From the NCBI GenBank assembly GCA_001692895.1, contig KV748209.1, forward strand, positions 1 through 64,000: a stretch of 64,000 nucleotides of DNA, written 5' to 3'. This DNA is from Cenococcum geophilum 1.58 (taxonomy: Eukaryota; Ascomycota; Dothideomycetes; Gloniales; Gloniaceae). Positions within the stretch are counted from its first letter, which is position 1; every line of letters starts with the position of its first letter. Of the stretch, positions 11,926 to 21,409 are shown one piece after another. The notes beneath the pieces were generated by a model that worked only from the letters and a program-made list of their open reading frames with translations, searched no databases and had not been told where the DNA came from. A program made the position numbers and the translations under genes.

Positions 11926-13119
11926 TAATAAGGCCCAGAGTTAGTCTAGATATAATACATTAGCTATTTAGGTGTTTATCTACTATAAATATTAATATAG
12001 GAGGTTAAATGTTAAGAATTAGTGGCTCTAGCTGAATGTTTACTGTTTTGGCGGTAATATTTGAGGCGAAACGTAGCGGTAACCACCAGGCCGTTCGCAA
12101 TAATTTTGGCAGCGTTAGAATCGCCCTATAAAGCTCTAGAACGTAACGTTTACTGATTGTTTATAAAGATGTTGGTTTGTTGTTAATTGGTAGCTAAAAA
12201 AATAGTATGGCGCGTGAGTTTGTATGAGAATTACATACAAATTGGCGCGAGGGACTAACAAATTTCCGAACCGTGTACCAGACGACAACAACATAAGATG
12301 ATTAATCTGTTATGTAAGCAGCTTATGATTGGCTGATCGTCTGGGACCGAGATAACAAACACCAAGCCATACGGGATAAACTGCTCCAAATCCACCAGTG
12401 TGTTTATTATTTGGACTACGTAACCACTTACAGTCGTTTGCACAATCGGCTCCCGGCTCCTTATATACCGCTGAACTTTGTCTCTGCTTTACCTAATTGA
12501 CCTTAGCTTTGAGCAGTGAAGCCCTGAAGCGTTAAGTTGACAGAAACCCTCTAAATACCTTATTCATCCAACTTTACAGTAACGTTGCCTACGCCCTTGT
12601 AGCCTCCAGTCGACACCACTTCCCTGATTTGCTGATGCGCTGGCCAGCTGACCATGTTATCGATTGTTCTGTGCTGCCAAGCCAGGTACTTGACATGTTG
12701 GCAAGCTCTGTTCAGGTTGTCTTTCAAGTTATCTTTGGATTTCGACACGTTTGTTGCTTCTTCGTCCACGCACGCGCAATAAGATCAGCATAGCCATCTC
12801 AGCTTGCTCACTCTACGCTTTCATCTTCAACAGGCGCTATTGCTGACATCCCGCTTAGTTGTGTCCGAAACAAGATTCGCATCTCAAACTCTCCCCTTGC
12901 GAGTGAATATTCGGGAGGAATTTGACACCTTTGTCGCTCTCAGTCATTCCACAAGCCTGCTTCCCCACTGGCCAACGGACGGGCTTTCCTCGATTTCTAA
13001 GGAGTGAAGGACAGCTGAAGAGCAGCGTTTTGCCCTTCCACTGTTCTCGATTGCTGCAGCGACACTCCTCGTAATTTCGAAGCCAGTAAACTGCAGGAAC
13101 TCTACTAGGAGCTGCTGCG
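11926..13119. other. Intergenic transition from RIP-degraded DNA to the NLR island
   Basis: Base composition becomes balanced after about 12000. I see no gene that I can defend. Short open frames at 12255-12443 (-), 12560-12769 (-) and 12804-13007 (+) lack ATG starts or homology I recognise. The 12560-12769 frame ends in a protein-like V-K-L-D-E and could be a terminal exon. The last part presumably holds the promoter and 5' UTR of the gene starting at 13120. Confidence 0.5.
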
Positions 13120-14241
13120 ATGTCTAGTCTTCAGACACGGTCGCACGGGGACTATACGGTGGGATGGATTTGCGCCTTGCCGACAGAGATGGCGGCAGCT
13201 CAGGGTATGTTGGATGAACATCATGCGGTTCTACCACCTCGCACACAAGATAACAACAACTACGCCTTTGGTCGCATTGGAGATCACAATGTTGTTGTCG
13301 CATGTCTACCATTAGGAGTGATGGGTACGATATCAGCGGCTATAGTGGCTAATCAGATGCTCTCCACTTTCACTAGACTGAGATTCGGGCTAATGGTGGG
13401 GATTGGAGGTGGAGTACCTAGCGAGGAACATGACATTAGGCTTGGGGATGTTGTGGTCAGTAAACCGACTGGGAGTTATGGAGGTGTGATCCAGTATGAT
13501 TTTGGGAAGACTGTGCAAGAAGGGAAATTCACACGGATGGGCTCATTGAACAGACCCCCAGATGTTTTACTCACCGCATTGGCCAACTTAGAGGCGAAAC
13601 ACATGATGGAAGGTCACGAGCTGGCAAAGTATCTCCGGGAGATGATGGAGAAGTATCCCATGAATGCTCAGTTTACACACCCAGGCATACAGTATGATTC
13701 GTTATATAAGGCGGAATACGATCACCCAAGTGGTCAAGTGACATGTGAGAAATGCGAAGGGACCCAATTGGTAGATCGAGAGCCACGTCCTTCAGTGGAT
13801 CCGTTCATCCATTACGGTCTAATCGCGTCGGGAGATCAGGTGATGAGGCATGGAGCTACTAGGAATAGGCTAAGGGGGGAGCTTAAAGTACTCTGCTTTG
13901 AAATGGAAGCAGCGGGATTGATGGACTGTTTCCCGTGTCTCGTCATCCGAGGGGTATGCGACTATGCGGATTCGCACAAGAATAAACGCTGGCAACGGTA
14001 TGCTGCAGCTACAGCGGCTGCTTATGCGAAGAATCTTCTTAATATTATCCCGGGAAATCAAGTTACGGGCACACGTACTGCGATAGAAGCGACGGAGGAG
14101 AATAAGTCAAACTCGAGAGACAAGCACGACGACCAGAACTTACATCAGCATAATCATTTTTCGGGCAATTTCAACACATCCGGCGGGAAAGCTTTCTACG
14201 GCGGCACGTACAACTCTGGAGGAGGGCCGATGAGTTTCTAA
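13120..14241 (+). CDS. PNP_UDP phosphorylase-superfamily protein with C-terminal Gly/Asn motif (NLR-partner effector)
   Basis: An intact 373-aa frame. Residues from about 13 (G-W-I-C-A-L-P-T-E) to 310 are a nucleoside-phosphorylase fold: G-I-G-G-G-V-P, then D-I-R-L-G-D-V-V-V-S, the F-E-M-E-A-A-G nucleoside-binding stretch, and R-G-V-C-D-Y-A-D-S-H-K-N. This is the form common as an N-terminal domain of fungal NLRs. After a charged linker the last 27 residues are a Gly/Asn-rich tail built on N-T-S-G-G and N-S-G-G-G-P. That tail resembles the start of the NACHT-WD40 protein encoded 855 bp downstream on the same strand. From known fungal systems I infer an effector recruited by amyloid templating; the enzyme activity (nucleoside or nucleotide cleavage) is family knowledge. 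The start is the first ATG of the domain-bearing frame. No introns are needed. An alternative reading is that it was once the first half of a PNP-NACHT-WD40 fusion. Confidence 0.85.
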   Translation: MSSLQTRSHGDYTVGWICALPTEMAAAQGMLDEHHAVLPPRTQDNNNYAFGRIGDHNVVVACLPLGVMGTISAAIVANQMLSTFTRLRFGLMVGIGGGVPSEEHDIRLGDVVVSKPTGSYGGVIQYDFGKTVQEGKFTRMGSLNRPPDVLLTALANLEAKHMMEGHELAKYLREMMEKYPMNAQFTHPGIQYDSLYKAEYDHPSGQVTCEKCEGTQLVDREPRPSVDPFIHYGLIASGDQVMRHGATRNRLRGELKVLCFEMEAAGLMDCFPCLVIRGVCDYADSHKNKRWQRYAAATAAAYAKNLLNIIPGNQVTGTRTAIEATEENKSNSRDKHDDQNLHQHNHFSGNFNTSGGKAFYGGTYNSGGGPMSF

Positions 14242-15096
14242 CGTTGATGCTCTTGGGAATCTGTGAATGCGGCAAGTTAATAGCCGGTAGTTATAGGCTG
14301 ATTGGAGAAGCCCGTTGCCCTTTCGAAATAGGGCTAGTATTGACCTAGGATCAACCAAATAGTATAAAAAGGATTGTTTTCTATTAATTACAAATTCGAA
14401 ATGCTCAGTTGGTTGACTCGACTTGCTTGTTCCACCAATGACACGTTTGGAGATAGAAGAGTTGTAGATGTTGCTTGGTAGTAGTGGCGCCACAAGAAAT
14501 GAGTGCTCGCTTCTGCCCATCTAAAAATTACAAAAATATGTAAATTAATGCTTTCTATCCCTTGACCCGTCAGGGCGAGCAGAGGGGAAGGCCCGTGCGC
14601 GAACACCAGAATCAGAACAACGCGTAGAATTCAACCATCAAATACATCACCACCATGTCTTCTAATCATGCTAGAATTGATGCAGATCTTGTTCGGAAGA
14701 CTCAATATAAGATTCCCCCAAATAAGTCGGCGAAAACCCCCCCCCGAAGCCTTGGCCACTCCCCGAATTTTGTATTCCTGAGCACGGCTACCGAATCCTA
14801 CTGATCTGATTGGTGGGCTCTTATCGATAACCTGCGTGCCCAAGTTAACGGGTCAAGGGATATATGCCTATGCCGTGCCAGATTACGAGTAGAAACTGGA
14901 ACCTGATCCCGACGACCAACAACTTAATAGAACGTGGCATCCCAGACCCCTGGCAGCGTGGTTCACGTGAGTTCTAACGTGATTGGGGCCGAGATTATTA
15001 ACCGCCCGCTAGTGAAAAGGAAAAGCCGGCGCCGCAATGTGATAGATCTCGTCTCACTTCGCCCGTTGGAATTAAGGCATGCTAGACCCCTAAAAT
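14242..15096. promoter_or_regulatory. Spacer between effector and NLR genes, carrying a MITE
   Basis: 855 bp between the two same-strand genes. It should hold the effector terminator and the NLR promoter, and 303 bp of it (14558-14860) is a TIR element. No other coding sequence is supported; the frame at 14934-15251 is a shadow of the NLR start. Confidence 0.5.
14558..14860. mobile_element. 303-bp MITE with 13-bp TIRs, related to the piggyBac-like element
   Basis: The ends are TCCCTTGACCCGT and its perfect inverse, flanked by TA (14556-14557 and 14861-14862). Its right end shares the block GTTATCGATAAG with the left end of the larger element at 19202. Its left end shares GTGCGCGAACACC with that element's right end (GTGCACGAACACC). 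So it looks like an internal-deletion derivative of the same family. It also keeps a short former 5' coding piece (ATG near 14654) resembling the start of the sequence at 53593. Confidence 0.7.
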
Positions 15097-18000
15097 ATGA
15101 GCCAGCAGAGGAACGACTATCACTCTATTCAAGGGGGGACAGTCCTAGCTGGCGTGGTCCTCAACACGGACGGAGGACCTGTAATCATCGGCGGTACGCA
15201 ACCCCCGAGCTATTTAAGGGACGGGCCTCACTTTCCTCCAAAACTGACTAATAGCGAAGACTCTAGCCACTCTAGAGACGATCAATGTCTGCGCGATCTA
15301 GGGAGGAACACCGATCCTCGAGACGACAAGGCCAGAATTGAGTCGAGTAAAGATGATCTCCTTAGGGATTCCTGGGCCTGGATCCTCAATGACGAGGATT
15401 TCCTTAGCTGGAGGGACTGCGATGAAACCCAACTACTATGGATCAAAGGCGACCCTGGCAAGGGCAAGACGATGATGATGATAGCCCTTGTTGATGAGCT
15501 GTCAAGCTGGCTACAAGACTCGCCAGGATCAGGCATCTTGTCGTACTTCTTCTGCCAAAGCACCGACGCTAGACTAAACAACGCAGTATCCATCCTCAGA
15601 GGCCTGATATATATAATGGCTCACCAAGAGAGGAGTCTGATTGGGCATGTCCGGAAAAAGTACGACAACCGAGGAATTCAGTTATTTGAAGACCCGAATG
15701 CACTATACGCTCTATGGGGAATACTCAAGGATATGTTGGGCGACTCAAAGCTTCCAAGAGTTCACCTACTAGTGGATGCGCTCGATGAATGCGACTCTGG
15801 ATTACGGCAGCTTCTAGATTTGATCACTGGCAAGGATTGCAAATCCACATCCAAAGTAAAGTGGCTAGTTGCCAGTCGCAATCAACCTGAGATTGAGCAG
15901 CGATTAAGACCTGATACTCTCCGGCTGAGGACCGACCTAGAACTAAATTCTATTCATATTTCACGTGCTGTTAATGCATTCATCGATTCCAAGGTTCAAC
16001 ACCTCACTAAACACAAAGGTTATGATACTACGCTTCAACAGGAAGTCGAGAGTGTCCTTCGCGAAAAAGCGGGAGAAACATTTCTCTGGGTTGCATTGGT
16101 CTGTAAAGAGCTTCAAGAAGAAGTGTGGCTTGGAGAGACACAAGCTGTGCTTAAAGAACTCCCACCTGGGTTGCCACCACTTTACGAGCGAATGCTGAAG
16201 CAGATCCAAAGCAAGAAGGAGCAAGTCGCTCACCTTTGTACTCAAATTCTACGCTCGGTCACTGTTACGTACCGACCCTTACACCTTCAGGAATTAATTA
16301 CCGTCGCTCACCTACCGGAACAGCAATGCAAAGACATTCGGTCAATGACCGACCTAGTAAAACTCTGCGGTTCATTTCTCACCATCCGAGACGGAATAAT
16401 TTACTTTGTCCACCAGTCCGTAAAGGACTACTTCAACATCGGCCAAGGGTCGAGAATATTTCCCTCTGGCATATACGAAGAGCACTTCGAGATAATGCGC
16501 AGATCCTTACAGGTTATGTCGACGGACTTAAGAGAGGACATCTGTGACCTACGGAAACCGGGAGTGCTGGCAAGTGCGGTAGGGGATAAAGTCAGAAATA
16601 GTCCCCTTGTGCGTATTGAATACGCCTGCTGTTACTGGGTTAACCATCTGGACGATTATCTCGTAAGTCCTAATAGTATTCAACGTTACGAAAGCAGTCT
16701 TTGTGATAATGGGAGGGTCCACATATTTCTACCGGAGCACCTCCTTTGTTGGCTTAAGGCCATGAGCCTGATGAGGATCCACGTGTTCCTCCAAAAACAC
16801 CTCCTCCATTGGCTTGAGGCCATGAGCCTCTTAAAGATAATGTCTAAGGCGGGCCAGACTGTGAGAATTTTGCAGTCGATAGTTAAGGCAAGTTCCCTTA
16901 AAGGGGTATTTCAGGGAGTACTACCACTAATCTATCGCGCTCAAGCCTAGTAATGTTGAACTATTCGCACTTGTAGACGATGCTACAAAATTCATTCTTA
17001 AGTACGGGGCACTGATCGAAGCGACGCCTCTGCAAGTATATAGCTCGGCTCTTATCTTTAGCCCACGGACAAGCCGGGTTAGAAAGCAGTTCTGGGGTCT
17101 AGTCCCACATTGGATCAAAACGCCTCCAGGAGTTCCAGAGAGCTGGGGCGCATCGCTGCAGACGCTCGAGGGCCACTCGGGTTGGGTCACGGCCGTAGCA
17201 TTCTCGCCGGACGGCAAGCTGGTCGCGTCCGCATCCGGCGACGAGACGGTCCGGCTCTGGGACTCGGCCACGGGGCGCATCGCTGCAGACGCTCGAGGGC
17301 CACTCGGATTTGGTCACGGCCGTAGCATTCTCGCCGGACGGCAAGCTGGTCGCGTCCGCATCCAACGACGAGACGGTCCGGCTCTGGGACTCGGCCACGG
17401 GCGCATCGCTGCAGACGCTCGAGGGCCACTCGGATTCGGTCACGGCCGTAGCATTTCTCGCGGACGGCAAGCTGGTCGCGTCCGCATCCGGCGACGAGAC
17501 GGTCCGGCTCTGGGACTCGGCCACGGGGCGCATCGCTGCAGACGCTCGAGGGCCACTCGGGTTGGGTCACGGCCGTAGCATTCTCGCCGGACGGCAAGCT
17601 GGTCGCGTCCGCATCCAACGACAAGACGGTCCGGCTCTGGGGACTCGGCCACGGGGCGCATTGCTGCAGACGCTCGAGGGCCACTCGGATATCGGTCACG
17701 GCCGTAGCATTCTCGCCGGACGGCAGGCGGGTCGCGTCCGCATCCCACGACGAGACAGTCCGGCTCTGGGACTCGGCCACGGGCGCACCGCTGCCAGACG
17801 CTCGAGGGCCACTCGGGTTCGGTCAGGGCTGTAGCATTCTCGCCGGACGGGCAAGCTGGTCGCGTCCGCATCCGACGACAAGACAGTCCGGCTCTGGGAC
17901 TCGGGCCACGGGCGCATCGCTGCAGGACGCTCGAGGGCCACTCGGGTTGGGTTGCGCGGCTGTAGCATTCTCGCCGGACGGCCAAGCTGGTCGCGTCTGC

Positions 18001-18916
18001 ATCCGGCGACAGGACAGTCCGGCTCTGGGACTCGGCCACGGGCGCACCGCTGAAGACGCTCGAGGGCCACTCGGGATTGGGGTCATGGCTGTAGCATTTT
18101 CGCCGGACGGCAAGCTGGTCCGCGTCCGCATCCCGCGACAAGACAGTCCGGCTCTGGGACTCGGCCACGGGCACATCGCTTGCAGACGCTCGAGGGGCCA
18201 CTCGGGTTGGGTCACGGCTGTAGCCATTCTCGCCGGACGGCAAGCTAGTCGCGTCCGCATCCGACGACGAGACAGTCCGGCTCTGGGACTCTGCCACGGG
18301 CGCACCCGCTGCAGACGCTCGAGGGCCACTTGAGTTCGGTCAAGGCTGTAGCATTCTCCCCGGACGGCAAGCTGGTCGCGTCCGCATCCGGCGACGAGAC
18401 AGTCTGGCCTCTGGGACTCGGCCACGGGCGCACCGCTGCAGACGCTCGAGGGCCACTCGGGTTGGGTCATGGCTGTAGCATTCTCGCCGGACGGCCAAGC
18501 TGGTCGCGTCCGCATCCGGCGACGAGACAGTCCGGCTCTGGGACTCTGCCACGGGCGCACCGCTGCAGACGCTCGAGGGCCACTCGGGTTGGGTCATGGC
18601 TGTAGCATTCTCGCCGGACGGCAAGCTGGTCGCGTCCGCATCCGACGACGAGACAGTCCGGCTCTGGGACTCGGCCACTGGCGTATCACTGCAGACGCTC
18701 GAAGTTGAAGCAGTGATTAGCATGCTATCTTTCTCTAAAGAGGGTTCATACCTAGAGACAGATAGAGGATTAATAAGTATCCAAGCTTTCTACTATGGCG
18801 GTTTCCAGCTGCAACCTCCATGCGATATATTTGTAAGAGATCGCTGGATAGTCCGAGACATGGAAAACCTCCTTTTTCTCCCTCCTGATTATCGGCCGAT
18901 ATGTTCGACTATTTAA
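15097..18916 (+). CDS. NACHT-WD40 NLR (HET-E/NWD-like), with frame disruptions in the WD array
   Basis: The ATG at 15097 opens a 617-codon frame. Residues 13-31 form a G-G-x5-N-T-D-G-G-P motif matching the tail of the upstream effector. Then come the pre-NACHT C-L-R-D-L-x-x-T-D-P-R-D-D-K block, the P-loop G-D-P-G-K-G-K-T at 118-125 and Walker [10 protein letters not shown] at 224-232. A 64-bp intron inferred at 16882-16945 joins this in phase to V-P-H-W-I-K-T-P-P and a WD40 array of 12 units (17156-18697). The array has single-base insertions (21 in total, net zero modulo three). The last repeat and the tail to P-P-D-Y-R-P-I are back in the first frame. A TAA at 18914-18916 stops it, but the family's usual end (G-H-A-S-G-R-V-T-F-I-E-F) follows in frame up to TAG 18977-18979. 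It is therefore either a dying NLR or a good gene in a poorly assembled repeat. Role: cytosolic STAND sensor in non-self recognition or programmed cell death (family knowledge). Confidence 0.8.
16882..16945 (+). other. Inferred intron in the NLR gene
   Basis: GTTAAG donor, CACTAATC branch-like site and CAAG acceptor. Removal joins frame 1 to frame 2 in phase 0, giving L-Q-S-I then [10 protein letters not shown] shorter alternative donor (GTATTT at 16906) also preserves phase. Without splicing the first frame ends at 16950. Confidence 0.55.
17156..18697 (+). repeat. Array of 12 near-identical 126-bp WD40 units
   Basis: The unit encodes S-L-Q-T-L-E-G-H-S-x-x-V-x-A-V-A-F-S-P-D and so on, 42 aa. 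CTCGAG marks in successive units lie at 17165, 17292, 17418, 17545, 17673, 17801, 17930, 18059, 18189, 18318, 18445, 18572 and (as CTCGAA) 18698. Spacing is therefore 126-130 bp instead of a constant 126. Sequence identity between units is very high, as in HIC-type WD arrays of HET-E/HET-D/NWD genes. The region is GC-rich and shows no RIP. Confidence 0.9.
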
Positions 18917-18979
18917 AGGAATATTTTTGTACTAGGACACGCATCTGGTCGTGTCACGTTTATCGAATTTAGCTCTTAG

Positions 18980-19201
18980 TAGATAATCTAGGCTTAGTTC
19001 CTTTGCCTACCTTAACGCTTCTTCAACCTCCTCCCCGCCCACCTCCGTTCCAGCAGGCCTTCTTTTATAATTTAGGAACCCCTCTACTTTGAAATCCTCT
19101 GCTCTAAAATCTTCTGCTTTAAAATCCAATTTGCTTTTAGAATACCTTCTAGTACGCTCTAGTAAACCATTTATTTATTGACCCGAGGTATAAGTGGTCT
19201 A
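18980..19201. other. Short spacer after the NLR
   Basis: Mixed composition, with mild RIP beginning. I see no gene. It ends at the TA dinucleotide (19200-19201) used by the next transposon. Confidence 0.4.
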
Positions 19202-21407
19202 TCCCTTAACCCGCTGGTTTTAGCACTACGTTATCGATAAGGATCCAGCCAATAAGAAGCTCTCGTTCGAGCCCTTGTGATAAGAACTACAATAACCTAA
19301 GGATATTCAAATTGCCGATTTTGTATATATCTAGCTATCTAGGCCTAGTCCTTGGAGTTGAGCTTTAAGAGATACTCGTTCCAACACTACGCACGCGTGC
19401 CCTAATTTGTCCTCGGTGGCCTTAAACGGCGCTTTCAGCCTCTACTGTCTTCTCTTAACTTTATTATAGTATTAACAGATAGATCTGCCAGTGGCTTTTA
19501 AGCGCCACGGTGTAGTATAGCTGTTGTGCGCCTTGCTTCTAAATAGGCCGAGCAATAGACCTGTTTTTGCCACAGCTTCTTATACTTATACTCCCTAACC
19601 GGGCGCCATACTATTTCTATTATCCCCTTTTTTTTTAGTAAAGCTGGTAGCTAGCGATTATAAATTAAGTTATAGAAGAGGGCATCTCTAAGGTCTTAAC
19701 GGAATTATAAATAGGACTGTTGTTATAGGGCTCGGGCGCCTAAGGTAGGTTTATAGGAGGAGAGCTAATAGCTATTGCCTATAATCGTATCTAATAAGAA
19801 ACTGAATAATGGCTTCTACGTCTTCCTATAAATTCTCTTTATATTATAGTAAGACCTAAGCTAATCCGCAACGTTAACGCCGTATATCTATAGGTTGTAC
19901 TTATCTATAAAGTCTAGTATGTCTAATTTCTTCCTAGCGTCGCTACCAAACATCTTAACAGTCTGCTTATAGCCTATAGCGGTTATAGAGGGTTGTTTTT
20001 AAAGCTTTGTAATGTAATTCTAACCTAATAATATATAACGTTAGCGTGGTAAAGATATAGTGTTAATAGGTTAATATATTATCGTAAATTATAGATAGGA
20101 ATAGAACAATATTCGCGTCCTTTTAGGCAAACTCTATTACTTTATAACTCTTAGATAACTCCCTATAGAGCGTACCCCAAGGAATCTAGGTAGAATGGAC
20201 CAGTTTAAGGTTAGAGAGCAATATTAAGAATCTCTCTATAGGCACCTTCTTTTTACCCGCTGTCGTTAACTTAATATTAACCTCCTTATCGCCTATTTCT
20301 TCCCGCTTTATACGTATAGTTCTAACTATGCTTACTGCCCTAATACCTAAGCTATAAAGCCGCTTGAAGAGCTTAACGCTGCTAAAGAGATTATTAAGCT
20401 AGATAATGTGCTTGCTAGCTGGATAGAGTCGCTTATTGGTAATAGGATAGCGCTACATAAGAAGGTTTAGGATGACGGCTTAAGTCTTTATAAAGCCTTT
20501 ATTAAGGAAGGCCGTATTAAGGTTAACAGGGCCCTTCTTATTGCCTTTAGCGTGCTATAGCTAGTTGGGAATATAGCCCTAATTCGCTAGGACCTAGATC
20601 TTAAAGCCCTTAGGTATAAACTTCGTTGGTATATTTATAATCTCTAGCGCCCGTCCTATAAAGCGCTAAATAGTCTTATTAATAGCTAGGTGTGGGCCTA
20701 GGTTCTAATATATGCGACAAAGTGCTTATAAGTACTTAGAGAGCTTATCTACGCGGTTAAATATTGTATAGAAGCCATTCTCTGGTATAGGACTACAATA
20801 AATATAGCGCTTAAGCTGCTTAAACCGGTTCTTTAATATATACTCAGTTACTTTATAAGCAGTGCCCTTTTTAATAGGCCCCTAGTAGTCCTCTATAGCT
20901 AGCTCTATTATAATTCCTATATAAATTACGACTCTAAAGTAGGCGTAGAGCTCCTACCTATACGTAGGCTTTTATAGCCTTGCCCTGCCCTTTAGGGCTT
21001 CCTCTTCTGACACAGAATGCGCTTTTATATACACGTTTGTCTAGCTAACTATCTTATCTAGTATCTTATCCGTAAAAAACAGGCGGAATAAGGCTAGAGG
21101 ATCGCCATAATTAGTGCCTTAAGGGACAGCGCCTTCTCCTAGGTCCTAGTAGTTGTCTATTCAAAAGGGAGTAAACGGTGGTATAGCCCATGGCTCTAGC
21201 GGTGGCTGTTTTGATTTTTTGATGCGAGGATCTTTCCACTCCACGTAGTCGATGTTATTGGATGTACGCGGCATTGTATAGCATTAAAATGGGCAAAAAT
21301 CGCAGCTTATTTGGTCTATTTACATGCTCTGTTAATGCCTCGCGTATAGCTCAGCACGGTGTTCGTGCACGGTGCAGCTTGGCATTGCACCTCAGCGGGT
21401 TAAGGGA
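19202..21407 (-). mobile_element. piggyBac-like (DDE_Tnp_1_7) transposon, RIP-damaged
   Basis: The 15-bp terminal inverted repeats TCCCTTAACCCGCTG lie at 19202-19216 and 21393-21407, flanked by TA on both sides. Inside each terminus is TTAA followed by CCCGCTG, so a classical piggyBac reading (TTAA target, element 19210-21399) is also possible. However, the related MITE at 14558 has TCCCTTGA at the same place, which argues that the bases outside TTAA belong to the element. The transposase is on the minus strand. Confidence 0.75.
19390..21274 (-). pseudogene. piggyBac-like transposase (DDE_Tnp_1_7), RIP-inactivated
   Basis: The ATG at 21274 gives M-P-R-T-S-N-N-I-D-Y-V-E-W. Tolerating Gln/Trp stops, the frame continues through G-P-I-K-K-G-T-A-Y-K-V-T-E-Y and N-R-F-K-Q-L-K-R-Y-I, then a catalytic segment read I-N-K-T-I-x-R-F-I-G-R (family form D-E-A-M-I-R-F-x-G-R). 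Next is L-N-N-L-F-S-S (family form D-N-L-F-T-S). In a shifted frame, Y-G-V-N-V-A-D-Q-L-R-S-Y-Y matches the third conserved Asp block. Two of three catalytic Asp positions are thus Asn, the G-to-A result of RIP on the other strand. The C-terminal end is approximate. The 5' 150 bp are almost undamaged. Confidence 0.7.
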
Positions 21408-21409
21408 TA

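Noticed and set aside
12560-12769. Minus-strand 69-aa frame ending V-K-L-D-E
   Set aside because: No ATG (starts GTG, stop just upstream) and no recognised homology. A terminal exon is possible but unsupported.
17099-18723. Many long overlapping frames on both strands in the WD40 region (for example 17440-18297 minus)
   Set aside because: They are shadows created by a 126-bp GC-rich repeat. Only the frame giving L-E-G-H...V-A-F-S-P-D...L-W-D is WD40.
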